This document shows, piece by piece, positions 10,770-23,117 of a stretch of DNA of 64,000 nt (its first letter is position 1; each line of letters starts with the position of its first letter). The notes beneath the pieces are model-generated. The model ran no database searches. It was not told where the DNA came from and worked only from the letters and a program-made list of their open reading frames with translations. The stretch comes from Cymodocea nodosa. Its lineage: Eukaryota; Streptophyta; Magnoliopsida; Alismatales; Cymodoceaceae. The DNA is taken from positions 9,320,001 through 9,384,000 of the forward strand of contig CM072343.1 in the NCBI GenBank assembly GCA_036874045.1. Reading direction: 5' to 3'. The position numbers were made by a program, and so were the translations under genes.

Positions 10770-11783
10770 TGTGTGTGTAGAGGTGGAGAACCGCGCTAAG
10801 TACAGGAAGCGTCGGAAGTTCCCTAAAGCTCCACACCACCACCAAAATCAACAACCATCGGAGGTCTGTGAGGATACTTTCTTGATGTCGGGTCGATTCC
10901 AAGCCAAACATGGTGATTGACAACCACTATGAGGAGTGATCGCATCGCGAAAAGAGAAGCCATTTTCACCAAGCACCAACTCATATATCAAGAGATCGTA
11001 AAACTTCTAGCCTTGGTTTCAAGTTGATGCCAGCATGCTGAAGAGGAGATCATCTTACAATTTTGGATTCACAATTCTATAGGGAGAGGAGGCAAGATTG
11101 TAAGTGATTAAGTTTTTAGTGGTGTAATTGCATCGCATGTAGTGATAGAAGTTTTTATTGTCAATAGAGATTTTTACATTTCACCTTTCATTCATCTTCA
11201 AGATCATATCAAAACAAAAATACCAAAAACAACAAATTATCTGTGTTTACATTTAGTATTAAAGTGTTGTACTGTTTGTTTTGTATCGAGATTAATGTTA
11301 TCATTGTCAGTATTGTGAATGTTTTATGTTTGTTTGATTTAGAAAATAGAAAATACTTTTATTGTTTACTGAAATTGATTCGTTCCAGATACTTAAAGAT
11401 TTTAATGGTTAATGTTTGAAATATCTGAATGTTAGTGCTACTTAATGACAAATCTAATATTAACTAACATTAAAGAGCTTAATTGATATTATTTACATTC
11501 TATGGAACCACCCAATGGTTGGCTGAATTCCTCTATGAATAGCAATATTTAACTAGAAAGGTAGGCTCGTAGAGTTAACTTAAGTCCACGAGGTTAGTCC
11601 ATTGAGTTAGCCATAACTCCATAAACTAAGTCTATTGTGTTAATTGTAACTCAACAAAGTATTTAACTGAACACATATAAACTCTAATATAAAAATCGGA
11701 ACAGTACACAATTCTTACTTAATCTCTATGGGATTGACCTGTACTTGCACATAAATACAATATACACTGTACACTTGCAGTTA
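10770..11783 (+). repeat. 3' LTR (Athila A family), incomplete
   Basis: It matches 53149-54210 and, reversed, 1941-3075. It contains inverted repeats of the TAACT...CGA / TCCGTTGAGTTA kind near 11570-11660 and the GGGATTGACCTGTACTTGC block. It ends abruptly at about 11783 against family C gag, roughly 200 bases before the family's usual end. Confidence 0.75.
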
Positions 11784-13120
11784 AATTTTTACAATTAGCA
11801 TACAATTTTCTTTTTATCAGCAATTAAATTTTCACAATTAGCATACAATTTTCTTTCTATTGCAGTAAACTTTAAAATTTCCTATGCTTGCTTTTGATTT
11901 CTTCTTTAAATTTATTCAACGTAGAGTTTAGAAAATCAATCTTATTTTCAGATTCATCTAGCATTTTCCTAGTGTTCTTTCCTTCTGCTTTTACTTTCTT
12001 ATATTTTCTAGCTAGTTTATTGTATTCAATAAGTAATCCATCAAAACTATCAAAACTAGCATTTTGATCAAAGAATACCTCACTAGATTTTGCCATGAAG
12101 CATATGTTTGCCAGATTTTCTTTTGAATCTAATGTTGATGAGGATTCATTGTCTGATGTTGAATCCTTTGTTTCTTCACTTTGTGAAGCTGAAGAGTCAT
12201 CCCATGTCACTTTAAGTGCCATTCTCTTTTTGAATTTGTTATTTTAGAAATTTCTCCTCAAATTCTTTTTATCTTTGTTGAGAGGACAATCAGTTTGAAA
12301 GTGACTCGGCCTATTGCACTTGTAGCATATGATTTTGTCTTTCATGAATAACTTCTTCTCCAAATCTCTAGATGTCTTTGCTGACTTGAAGTTCCTGCAT
12401 TTCTTCAATAGATTTCTAAATTTTCTAATCAATAATAGTAAATCATCGTTAGAATCACTAGTGACTTCTAAGACTTTATCAATCTCAAAAGCTAGATCCC
12501 TTCTAAGATTCTTCCCTTTTAGATCTAAATATTGTACTTCATAGGTTATCAGATTGCCTATGAGATCATCGAGAGTATATGTATTTAAATCTTTGAACTC
12601 TTCAATTGATGTTGTCTTTTGAGCCAAAATTTTAGTTAAAGATCTAAGGATCCTTCTTACCAAGTCTTTTTTCTCAAATTTCTTGCCTAAAGATTTTAAT
12701 GAATTTACAATCTCAAGAAAATTGGAAAACATATCAGAGATACATTCATTTTCATGTATTTTAAAAAGTTCATATTTATGTACTAACATATTAATCTTAG
12801 ATTCCTTGACCTAATTAGTACCTTCGTTAGTAACTTCTAATGCATGCCATATCTCATATGCAGAAACTTTGTTAAATTGATCATGAGATAAAGTACAAAA
12901 CAAGATATTTAAACCTTTAGCATTCAATGTCATTCACTCCTTTTCATTAAAAGTCCAAGCATCATATGGAGTCGTAACTAACATGCCATAATTTAAAATC
13001 AATTGACTGAAAGAATACTTTCATCTTATATTTCTAGTAGCCATAATTACTACCTTCGAACATAGGAGGACGATTAGTGGACTGTCCTTCAATCATAACT
13101 AAGATTTCAGTATTATCCAT
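11784..13120 (-). pseudogene. Copia gag of C2
   Basis: Same family as 5774-7038: UBN2 blocks (MLVHKYELFKIHENECISDM), basic region, CCHC knuckle (CYKCNRPSHFQTDC) and a Ser/Glu-rich acidic tail (SQSEETKDSTSDNESSS). The start is the ATG below the primer site at 13120. It is broken. Confidence 0.8.
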
Positions 13121-13193
13121 TTTAAACAGATGATCCTAAGTAAATGAAAGGAAAAATTGATTCCTAAATAGAGAAATGAAAGCTCTTAAGTAT

Positions 13194-13205
13194 GCTTTGA
13201 TACCA
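13194..13205 (-). other. Primer-binding site of C2
   Basis: Minus strand TGGTATCAAAGC, initiator-Met tRNA type, two bases inside the LTR. Confidence 0.8.
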
Positions 13206-13207
13206 GT

Positions 13208-14459
13208 TGTAGGATCATTGTATCATAAGAGGGGGGGTGAATTGTGTGTTTAGTAATTAAAATTACCAGTAGATAAAATAAGAGCACAAAACCCTCATAA
13301 ATAAAATTCTACTCTTTATAAACTTTAAAGAAAGAATTTACACTATCTTTTTAGCTCAATTCCCTTCTTATTGGTTTTGATACAGTAATGTTTGATATAC
13401 AATTCAAATAGAAAATGAAGTCCTTATTCAAAACTAATTTCGAATTGTATAAAACCTGATCTTTATGCACGTAGCTTCTTTTCCTTCTTTTTGCTTAACT
13501 TTTATATCTCTTCTTCTCTAGTTGTCGAATTTCTAGACTTCTTGCATTTACAGCTCCTTTTTCTGAAATTGCTTGGAATTTTGAACTTCTTATGATGTTG
13601 GAGAATTTTTCTGGATTTGATATGCAATTGAATATTCAAACTTGATATTTGAGATTTGGGATTGAATATTCAGACTTGATCTTTTAGTTTGTGATTGAGA
13701 TCAAGATAATCGTAATGCAGCTTGTACTCTCTATTTTTAGTAGTCGAACTCTGACTTCATGTTCAGCATGTTCATCCACTTAATCCATAATCCATAATCC
13801 ACGTACTAATTTCAAATTCAAATTATCCATGATTTTCACTATCTTTTTGAATTTCCACTATGTCCATTGCCATTTTGAAATTTTCACTTTCTCCACTATT
13901 ATTTTGAATTTCCACGATTTCCACTCGTAGATTCTCTGAAACTTTATCTTCCTAGAGATTTGTAGAATATCTTCTAAGTCATCTCTTTAGTTGAACACTT
14001 ATCCTTTAAGTCCTGTAAAAACTCGAACACTTATCTGTAACTCTTCGAGCTTTTGCACCTATAAAGCACATGACTGAACAAAGAAAACTTATCTGTTCGT
14101 TAATCATTTTATAAAACTCGAACAGTTATCTAACTCTTCGATTTTCATTACCGAACGCACATGGAAAACACGTGACAACTTAAAACATTAAAAACGCACG
14201 TACAGATAACTTAACTATATGAGTTTTTAACATACTCTTCAACTAAATCGAAATGTTAACTATCCAAAAGTTTAATTATCTAAAAATCTAACTATCCAAA
14301 AACTTTAACTATCTAAAAGTTAACTATCTGAAATTTTAAATGAAACTTTTCGATAACTTGTCAACATTTAATTACGTGACTATTATACTTAGAAAATATT
14401 ATTTAAACTTATTTAAAAACGTTAATAAAATATTTATCATCAAAATAAAATTCCTATCA
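13208..14459 (-). repeat. LTR of C2 (family C)
   Basis: About 1.25 kb, closely similar to 7134-8353 and 56894-58180. It carries the CACAATTCACCCCCCC box at the primer-site side, the CCATAATCC tandem run near 13784, and copies of the TAACTATC motif in its right part. Confidence 0.85.
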
Positions 14460-16590
14460 ATGGTTAATCAATGCATATGCAGCATAAAGACAACATCTAC
14501 CAACCTCTACGGCATGACCAAACCTTTGAAATAGTGAAGAATGAAATATTTTTGCAATAAAACATGCTTGGCCATTTAAATCATTTAGTAATCTCATTTG
14601 ATTGTTGGTAGTCAGATCTTTGGCTAAACTTTTAATGTCCCATCCTAATTGATAAACCTGTTTTCTTTCTAATAATTTAACTCCTTCATTTTTCAAACCA
14701 AGTACTTGATAAAGTATTTCTAGAGTTAAATATATATCTAATTCTTGTATATTTGAAATAGGAATACCATCTTCTATTGTTAAGTTTGAGTAAAAACAAA
14801 TTACAATTTCTGGTATAACAAGATGACCTAGCTGTTGTGGAAGCATAGTCAACAAGCCTTGAAATTCAAACATTTCTTTTATGTTATCCATCCCTTCAAA
14901 CTTAACTAGTCTTGAATATAAAACTGTGAAAGTTTTATATGTTTGAAATTTCTCATAATAGGATCTATTTCTGAACCATAATAATGTAATTTCTTCTAAA
15001 TTTTGTTCAGGATTAGGTATTTTCTTGTCATGATTTTCTGACCTAGGACTTGTTTCAATGTTATCAGTAGCATCTTCATGTTTAGATCTGTCAGAACTAG
15101 AGAAGTTTCTATCAAAACTTGTAAAAATGTTTGAAGAATTTGGTATGGTCGTATGAATAGTATATTGAGCTGCTTTTGTTTGGCCTTCTTCAAATAAATC
15201 AGCAATTGACATTTCTATATCATTATCAACAGTCAATGTAGTATGTTTTATATCAGCAACATGTATTTCTATAAGTGATCTATTAAACAACTATCTCTAT
15301 ATAAAAGAATGTTCTATATCTGTCTATGTAATAGAATCATTCTGTAATTTTGAAAGTTCTATAAATGAGACATTAGCAATGTCATATTCTATTTGTAATT
15401 ATGTATTTTGCTGATTATATACAATTATCAACAAATATACTGTATACTGTAATAGACATAACCAAATGTATAAAATGTAGTATAAGCAATTGTACCAAAA
15501 ATTAAAAGTCTCTATTCGTTATATAGTAAGAGGAAAAATATCTGTACATTCCTCTTTAGATGAAATATCTTCAAAATTCATAGACTCAATGTCTATGTCA
15601 TCAAGAATGTCATCAAAATTGATATCATTTGTATATATATCATCAAAATTTCCTACATGTTCTCTTTCTGTAGGAAAAGAATGTTGGCTCGTAGCATGAT
15701 GTGAAAAACTGTCCAATGTATTAAAAGAAACATTATGCACTAATGTGACACAATACCTTAAAGTGTATACTTGTAATCTGATATTTGTCACATCTATTGG
15801 GATTCTGAAAACAAAATCCTATCCAGCTTGTGTAATGGAACATAGTTTTCCATTTTTCAAAGATTCTTCTCTTTGCTACAATATACCTTGTACACCTGTA
15901 GTTAGTCCAAAATATTCTAATGTCTTCTTCTTTTTCCGACTATATGTCTGTAGTGTCTTAGGTTGTTCAAGAGGATCTAATGTTTTCTTAATTTCTCTTG
16001 TTAAAGGCACCTATGGTCTTGACTATCCTTCACCATGATGCCTAAGTTGCAATAAGGGAATATAGAGTTTTAAGCTCTCAACCTCAACCATTTTTAGTTG
16101 ATAAACTTTTTGTCCCTCACTTCGAAGGCTCATTTTCCAAATGACAGCTTTTTGTTCATCAATAAATTTTTGTATTTCGTCTAGCTAGGGGAAAATAATG
16201 TTGTGAATACAAAGATTCTAATTCCCTATTGGCATTTTCTATCATTAGTCCTCATTTCTTTCTGTAATAAGTAATAGACTGTACCGATTTTTCAAATACT
16301 TGTCCAGAACTTGTAACAACCTCAAGGTTAGGTTGTAATGTTCTTTTCCATATTTGTAACATAGAAAGTTCAGTCTATTTTAGTCTAAACTATGTCTCAG
16401 CATAGTTTCTAATAAATTTCCAACAAAAATTTTTCTCATCTTGAACACCTTTTCGAATTTCATGTAGTACTTCATTGGAAAAAGTATACCTAGAGTAAAT
16501 GTCGTTGATCTCACTTTCTATCTTCTGAAGTTCCATCTCTCTTTTTTGCACTTTTGTCATTCTACCACGTCCTCTTCCATGTCCTGACAT
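14460..16590 (-). pseudogene. Extra ORF after pol (family C), plant-transposon-type protein
   Basis: Minus-strand coding remnants. The start, MSGHGRGRGRMTK at 16590, is a basic GRGRG stretch. Then come acidic, low-complexity parts. Near the 3' end is a conserved globular block: FEFQGLLTMLP, VIPEIVICFYSNL, LTLEILYQVLGLKNEGV, then FIAKIFHSSLFQRFGH and CLYAAYAL. The pattern FYSNL ... LGLKNEG recalls the plant domain catalogued as 'putative plant transposon protein' (PF20167-like, from memory). It sits where envelope-like ORFs of Sireviruses sit, but I see no membrane segment. Relatives are at 32800-34852, 60420-61993 and 22220-22680. It is broken. Confidence 0.6.
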
Positions 16591-18434
16591 TGTCGATTAA
16601 TCTTCATTATTCACTATAGAACCTAGTGGAAGTAAATATTGTGAAACTAGGGTTTTACCAAGGTAGAAACACGAAAGGTTGTTAGTAAAACATTTATAAC
16701 TCTTTAAGTTTATAAATGGATAAACAGATTCAATCATTGAAATCATAAATATAAGATCCGTTACTAATAAATAACTCGAATGCTAACAATAATTGTACGA
16801 GTTTTACAACCTATAAAAGTAGAAGACTTAGCGTAACTACTCGTGTAAAGAAAATAACTACTAGTTAAGTAAAAATGAGAAAACTTGAAGACTTATGATA
16901 ACTATTCGAGTTTTATGAGCAATAAAGCACATAATTATATGATAAACTAAAATAGTTATTGTCATATTTTAAGTCTTTCATAAAAATATAATAGTATTAA
17001 ATTAACTATTCGAGTTTCTCAGATGGATATGCAAAAAAGTCGAAGACTTAAGCATAACTGTTTGAGTTTCTTAAAAGGATAAAATATAAAAATTTAAAAC
17101 AAAAACTTAGAGAGAAATCTAACTATTTGAGTTTGTAGAAGAGTAAAAACTTAACAATACAAAAAAACTTGGATGATTAGTTATCTATATGTGAGATAAA
17201 ATAGCAGATATCAAGTGAAATACATAACTGTATGTTAAACTAACTGAATGAGTTCAACTTTTTATCAGTATAAGTTCCAGAATATTTGCATTTGATTAAA
17301 TTTACCATTATTTGTCATTATTTGCTCTCCCTACATAAATGTAGTAAAGAGAAACTATGACATACTTAATATTAGGTTGCCAAGCCCTAATAGATTTGTC
17401 ATTAAATTCCAAATAGCTAACTTAAGTGGGTTGCTAAGCCGTAAATAGATTTGTTATTTAAGTTCAAAAATGGCGTACTTAAATTGGGTTGCTAAGCCCC
17501 AATAGATTTGAATCTCTCTACTTTTTAAAAAAAAAAAATTAAATACAAAAATAAGTAGTAGATTTAACAATTTAGACTTTCTGACTTTTATTTTATTCAG
17601 TTTATAAAAGAAAATTCATAGAGATATACCTTCAGGTAACTTAAAAGAACTCAATAATGAGTACACAGACTTAAAAAAATAAATGCATTACATTATGTGT
17701 AAAGAATAGATAATAACAAAGATTATATACATAGATTATGGAAAAATTGTTATAACACCTGTAAAATAAACTAAGCTTGAGTACATTGCCCCCTTTTTTT
17801 TATATATATTTTATGTATTACCTCCCATAATATCATCTTTTTACGTGATTACAATTCCTTGCTTAGGAGAAAGATAACTAGTTACTCAATGATAAGTGAG
17901 AACAGGTAACCATTTTTTAAAAAAAAAAAAATTAGAATATGAATTACTTGTAAAATGAGTTTTTAGTTAGCACATCCCAAACCAGTTGGTTCAAGTGACT
18001 AGGTTTTAAGATCCCCCAATGGACTTAATTACTCAAGTATTTACAGACAAATAATAAAACAAGACAGTAAATTAAATAAGAGGCAACTATAAGACTTAAT
18101 TTTTCTAACAGTATGTTAATAACTTTCCTTTAATAAATGGTACATATTTTCTATGTATTTTCTAGTTAAAATATCTATAATGGTACATACATAAGTAAAA
18201 AAAATTATAGTTGGTACTCATATTTAATTAAATCAACTTTCCCAAAGTAACATTTTCTGAATTTTTCTTTAAATAAATTGGCTTCAATAAAAATCAAAAT
18301 TTCATAAATTCTTAACTACCAATAAACAATAATTCTAAAATAGATATATTGAGTTTTTTTTTTTAAATATAAAGAAATTAAATTCTAAAGCTACTTTGTA
18401 ACAAATCAAAATATTATGTAATGAACAAGATAAT
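16591..18434 (-). other. Spacer between pol and extra ORF of C3
   Basis: About 1.8 kb, very AT-rich, with no gene seen. It contains copies of TAACTATTCGA (16899, 17003) and a three-unit tandem repeat (17359-17515). Several A runs (17525-17540, 17920-17932) are simple sequence. Confidence 0.5.
17359..17515. repeat. Three-unit tandem repeat, about 56-bp period
   Basis: The unit has GGTTGCTAAGCCC, then TAATAGATTTG, then an ACTTAA-containing stretch. Copies start at about 17359, 17414 and 17471. Confidence 0.7.
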
Positions 18435-18960
18435 TTAAATATCAGATAACCTACAAATACCAAGTTCTAATTGTAATTTTGAAAAGGTATTCTCATCTAA
18501 GAGTTTTGTAAATAGATCTGCTAATTGTTCTGTGGTAGGAACAAAATTTAATACTATTTTTCCTTTTATAATATTATCCCTTAGAAAATGATGTTGAACT
18601 TCTATATGTTTAGCTTGTGAATGTAAGACAGGATTTTTAGACAAACTTATCGTAGAACTACTATCACAGAAAATCTTAGTTGGTTCATAGGCTAAATTAA
18701 AATCTTTTAAAGTTTGTCTGATTCATAGGATTTGAGCACAACAAAGTGCAGCAACTATATATTCACCTTTAGTTGTAGATAATGCTACACAATTTTGCTT
18801 TTTGCTAAACCATGACACTAAAGAATTTCCTAATAATTGACAAGGGCCACTAGTGCTTTTTCTTTTAGACTTACATCCTATGAAATCAACATCACTATAA
18901 CCTATTAAATTTAAAGAACTGTGTTTAAGGTAAAACAATCCAAAATTGATGGTTCCTAAT
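18435..18960 (-). pseudogene. Copia RNase H of C3
   Basis: It shows a block around DSSSTISLSKNPVLHS, HIEVQHHFLRDNI and VPTTEQLADLFTKLL, which is the standard 3' end of copia pol, preceded by DVDFIGCKSKRKSTSG and SWFSKKQ. It cleaves RNA in RNA:DNA hybrids. It is broken. Confidence 0.8.
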
Positions 18961-19039
18961 AGATATTTAAAAATTCATTTAACAGCAAGTAGGTGTGATT
19001 CTTTAGGATTAGATTGATATATAGTACAAGTACACACAC

Positions 19040-19900
19040 TAAACATGATATCTGGTTAGCTAGCTGTTAAATAAAGTAATGAACCAATCATACTTCTATA
19101 TTGTTTTATATCTACAGTTTTTCCAAAGTCATCTTTATCCAACTTAGTGATAGTACTCATTGGTGTATTCTTTGTTATAGTGTTGTCTAATCCAAACCTC
19201 TTTATTAAATCTCAAGTATATTTTTCTTGTGAAATAAAAGTAACCTGTTCTAATTGCTTAATTTGTAAGCCTAGAAAAAATGACAGTTCTCCCATCATAC
19301 TCATTTCAAATTGATTAGTCACATTTTTCGAAAAAACTCAACTAATTTATCATTAGTTGCTCCAAATATAATGTCATCTACATAGATTTGAACTACCAAT
19401 ATATCTTTTTCAACCTTCTTGATAAAAAGAGTGTGATCTGCCTTTCCCGTAGAATACCCTTTTTCTATAAGAAATTGAGATAATCTCTCATACCAAGACC
19501 TAGGGGCTTGTTTAAGGCCATATGGTGCCTTTTTAAGCTTATAAACATACTCGGGATGTTTTGAATCCTCAAAACCTAGAGGTTGAGTTACATAAACTTC
19601 TTCTTTTATATATCTATTTAAAAAAGCAGTCTTAACATTTATTTGATATAATTTGAAATCCATGTAACAAGCATATGCTAACAAAATTCGTATTGATTCT
19701 AGTCTAGCAACAAGAGAAAATGTTTCATCATAGTCAATTCCTTTCTCTTGCTTGTAACATTGAGCAACTAACCTAGCTTTATTTTTAACTATATGTCCAT
19801 CCTGATCTACTTTGTTTCTAAATACCCACCTTGTTCCTATTACAGACTGATTTTCAAGTGGTGGAACTAGATCCCATACCTTATTTCTTATAAATTGATT
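19040..19900 (-). pseudogene. Copia reverse transcriptase of C3
   Basis: It shows MDFKLYQINVKTAFLN, YGLKQAPRSWYERL and the catalytic IYVDDIIFGAT block, nearly identical to 400-1140. It is broken. Confidence 0.85.
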
Positions 19901-19929
19901 TAGCTCATCTTACATAGCTAAATACCAAA

Positions 19930-21235
19930 ATTCATCTTCTAAGGCATCTTCAATTTTCTTAGGTTCTAGTAAGGAAACAAATGAATAAGCACCATAAATG
20001 TTCACTACTAATGACCTAGTTCTAACTCCTTGATTACGATTGCCTATTATCTGATCAAAAGGATGAGATGAAGCGTAACACTAATTTCTATGTTATTCCA
20101 CATTTTCTATAGGTTTGACATTATTTTCTTCTAAATCTTCATCATTTAAGTTTATATTTCTTATTCTATCAATTAATCTCTCAATTTCTCTATCAACATC
20201 ATTTGGTACCATTTGTGGGAGAATTTCTGAATCAAAGTTTTCAGCAAGTCTAAAATTCAAATGAGAATTTTCATAAATTTTCACATGTAGGGTTTCCTCA
20301 ATGGTTTTTGTTGATTTATCATATACTCTATATGCCTTACTTCTAATAGAATAACCAACAAAAATACCCTCATTTGATTTGGCTCTAAATTTGTCTCTAC
20401 GTTCCTTAGTGTTTAAAATAAAACACTTGTAGCCAAAGGGTTTTAAATAACTTATTTTGGGAACCCTATTATAACATATCTCATAAGGAGTTTTATCCAA
20501 AATTGGTCTTACATGCACTCTATTTATAACATAACATATTGTATGAACTGCTTTTTCCTAGAGAGATAGGGGTAACTTATTTTCATTTAACATGGTTCTG
20601 GACATTTCCTAAAGTGATCTGTTTTTACGTTCTACTATCCCACTTTTGTGAAGGAGCTCTTGGAAATGAGTACCTATGATCTATGCCTAATTCTTCACAA
20701 AAGGTGTCTATTTGATCATTATCAAATTTTGTACCATGATCACTCCTAAGTTTTTGAATTTTAACATTTTGCTCATTCTGAACTTTAATACAGAATATCT
20801 TAAATATTTCAGAAACTTCAGTTTTATTAACATTGTCTAATACTCTTTTGCTTGTTATTTCATTTAAACTTTTAAAGGATGCTTTATGTAATTTACTTAG
20901 TTGACATGCATCACACATAAACTCTTTCGAATACTTAATAATAGGTAAACCTCTAACTAGATTTTTTTAAACACCTTTTGTAATAATTTTAAGTTGGAGT
21001 GTCCTAGCCTTGTATGCCATAAAATAACTTCATCTGATTTTGCAATTAAGTAAGCATTGTCTTTAATAATATCAGAAGGCAAATTCAGAATACAAACAGA
21101 TCCTTTCTTATATGTAGTGAATAAAATTTCATTTGTAGACATGTTTATAATTTTACAGGAATCTTTTTCAAAAATTACTCTATAAAACTTCATTAAAATA
21201 AGAACACTCAATAAATTAAAACCTAAGTTTTCCAC
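19930..21235 (-). pseudogene. Copia integrase and GAG-pre-integrase of C3
   Basis: The C-terminal part (LRPILDKTPYEI ... FGYKCFILNTKERRDKF ... IFVGYS), core remnants and zinc-binding part (ILWHTRLGHSNLKLLQK, CDACQLSKLHK) are all visible on the minus strand. The region around 20580 supplies the uninterrupted version of the site into which the 1938-4064 insertion went. It is broken. Confidence 0.8.
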
Positions 21236-21277
21236 TAATAAGACATTATTTATAAAACATTTTTCAGTTACCTAAAC

Positions 21278-22219
21278 TGTAGGATCGTATGGCTACACAA
21301 GAGGGGGGTGAATTGTGTTTTTCAACATTTTCGATTATAATTGAAACTTTAAAACTCAAAAACAAGTCGAGACACTATTTTCATAAAATCATTTTTATTC
21401 AAGGTTTCAATTACAATATACAATTCAATTCTCCTTAGAAATTGTAGATGCAATTATATATTGATACCATGTTTCATCTAAACAATTTCATAACTACAAA
21501 TAGAGAAAACTAATTTACGGAATTTAAAACATTTCTCCCGATTTGAGATCTTTCTTCCACATCAATTCTTTAGTGACGAATATCTAGTCTTTCTCTGCTT
21601 CACCGAATTTGCTTTCTTTTGATACTTTAAATCTTCAGTGACATAAATCTAACATTTTCTGCTTCACTAAATTTTCTTCCATCTGATACTTCAAATCTTC
21701 ACTGACATATATCTTACCTTTTTTTGCTTCACTGAATTTTCTTCCACCTAAGAGCTTTTCCCCGAAGAGGTGTTTTTGATCCCTAAAAAGATTTTTTGTT
21801 TGGTGTCCAGCGATAACTGATCAACGAGAATTCTATGCCTTTTATATTATATCTTCATTTCATGCATATCCTCCATGTTTAATCACTATCAGTCTTCCAC
21901 TTCTTCATGTCTTTTCTTTTTCCTTCATCGAAATACACACGTTCTAACCCACGCTTACATTTTAAATTTTCTTTAATTATCAATCCTGGATCTCTGAAAA
22001 TTTCCTGTGAAATAAACTTTCTCATCCAAAATCTTTTATCAAGTGTAATAAGAAGTCGTTACTTTAATGTTAACTAAATGAGTAAAACAAGTAGATATAT
22101 AACTTAACATTTCTAACTTAACGAGTTCCTCATGTGCCAACTCACATGACAAGTACTGTAGCTAACTCAACGAACTAAGTCTATGGTATTACGCTAACTC
22201 AACGAACCAACTCCATGGT
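21278..22219 (-). repeat. Family B Sirevirus LTR, incomplete (left border of the large insertion)
   Basis: It begins TGTAGGATCGTATGG (minus-strand LTR end) right after flank TAAAC. It contains the CACAATTCACCCCCC box and three units of the CTTCAGTGACATA-type tandem repeat (21560-21770). It ends at about 22219 against an extra-ORF piece instead of running to the usual LTR start. Confidence 0.8.
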
Positions 22220-22680
22220 GTATCTGTCTGTAATTGTTCAACAGATATTTCCATTGATTCATGCTGTGAATTCTCAAACTCTACTTCTATAGATTCCGTA
22301 GAAGGCTGGTTAACTTTTAGCTCTTCTGGAGTCATAACAATTTCAATATCTGCTATTATAGACAATTCAGCCTTTGAACTAGTTACTGCCTCAACATTGT
22401 CAATTATATCTAGAATAACTTGTTCAATGCTAGTTGCCTAATGCTCTGATTTTTCAATTTCTGCATCATCAAAACTTGAACTAATAGAAAAACTTAAGCT
22501 CATATTTGACTTGGATTTCTTCTCAAGTTTTCTAGCAAGGGAAAATAAAGTCTCATTATCTTCATTAGTTTCAGTATGCTTGGAATTGATGAGTTTATCA
22601 GATGCATTATAAGGTACAATGTCTAGACATACATTGTCCTTTGGAAATAAATGCTCATCTGATTATTCCCTTGTATTAAG
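22220..22680 (-). pseudogene. Extra-ORF fragment (family B)
   Basis: It matches 33760-34200 (minus strand): acidic, Glu- and Ser-rich N-terminal half of the extra ORF, with blocks such as ELNVNQPS, SEHQATDIEQVI and ETLFSLTRKLEKK. It joins family D integrase at about 22681. Confidence 0.65.
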
Positions 22681-23117
22681 CACAAATCATCTTGATCTAA
22701 AAACTTTAAAATATCCAATATTTGGTGTCTTACCATACCATAATTCAAATGGTGTCTTATGCAGAATAGGCCTAAGATGAATTCTGTTTATTGAATAACA
22801 TGTAGTATTTACAGCTTCAGCCCATAAAAACTTTGGTAGATCAGATGCATTAAGAATTGTTCTTGCCATTTCCTATACTGATCTATTTTTCCTTTCTACA
22901 ACTCCATTTTATGCAGGAGTTCTTAGACATGAAAATTCATGCAATATGCCAAAGGAATTACATAATTCTTCAAATTCAGAATTTTCAAATTCACCTCCAT
23001 GATCACTTTTGATCCTTTCACAGTTGATTCTTTTTCATTTTGAATTCTAATGCAGAGATGTTTGAATTCATAGCAAGCTTCATTCTTGTGTGCTAAGAAA
23101 ATAACCCAAGTGAATCT
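22681..23117 (-). pseudogene. Copia integrase part of D (left of solo LTR)
   Basis: It shows MARTILNASDLPKFLWAEAV, INRIHLRPILHKTPFELWYG and FTWVIFLAHKNEA, typical plant copia integrase core and C-terminal blocks. The region resumes at 24566. Confidence 0.75.

Larger units (their letters stand above)
8354..11783 (+). mobile_element. Athila-type gag-only element carrying an F-box gene
   Basis: Plus-strand Ty3/gypsy piece lying between C1's LTR and a family C gag. It shows a leader with primer-site-tail-like sequence (ATTGGGGAATTGG, about 8380), an Athila gag (8735-9853), a short spacer with inverted repeats, an F-box coding segment (10078-10727), a polypurine tract and an LTR (10770-11783) of the same family as Athila A. 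No protease, reverse transcriptase or integrase sequence is seen between gag and LTR. The 5' LTR is not present and the 3' LTR stops short where it meets family C gag. The element is broken. It is probably a non-autonomous derivative depending on another element's pol. Confidence 0.7.
11784..14459 (-). mobile_element. Sirevirus family C, copy C2: LTR, primer site and gag only
   Basis: Minus-strand LTR (13208-14459), primer site and gag. The left end abuts the Athila LTR at 11783. The right end abuts the extra ORF of the next family C copy with no polypurine tract between them, so LTR-to-LTR recombination may have joined two elements here. It is broken. Confidence 0.8.
14460..21277 (-). mobile_element. 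Sirevirus family C, copy C3, 3' half (continues at 54641)
   Basis: Minus-strand pol 3' half: integrase, reverse transcriptase, RNase H, a spacer and the extra ORF. It ends at 21277 in ...CAGTTACCTAAAC. The next bases of this family (TGAACC..., compare 4870) reappear at 54641, directly after the far end of a family B LTR. The 5-bp flanks TAAAC (21273-21277) and TGAAC (54641-54645) look like a target duplication. This piece and 54641-58180 are therefore one element split by a family B insertion and everything nested in it. It is broken. Confidence 0.75.
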
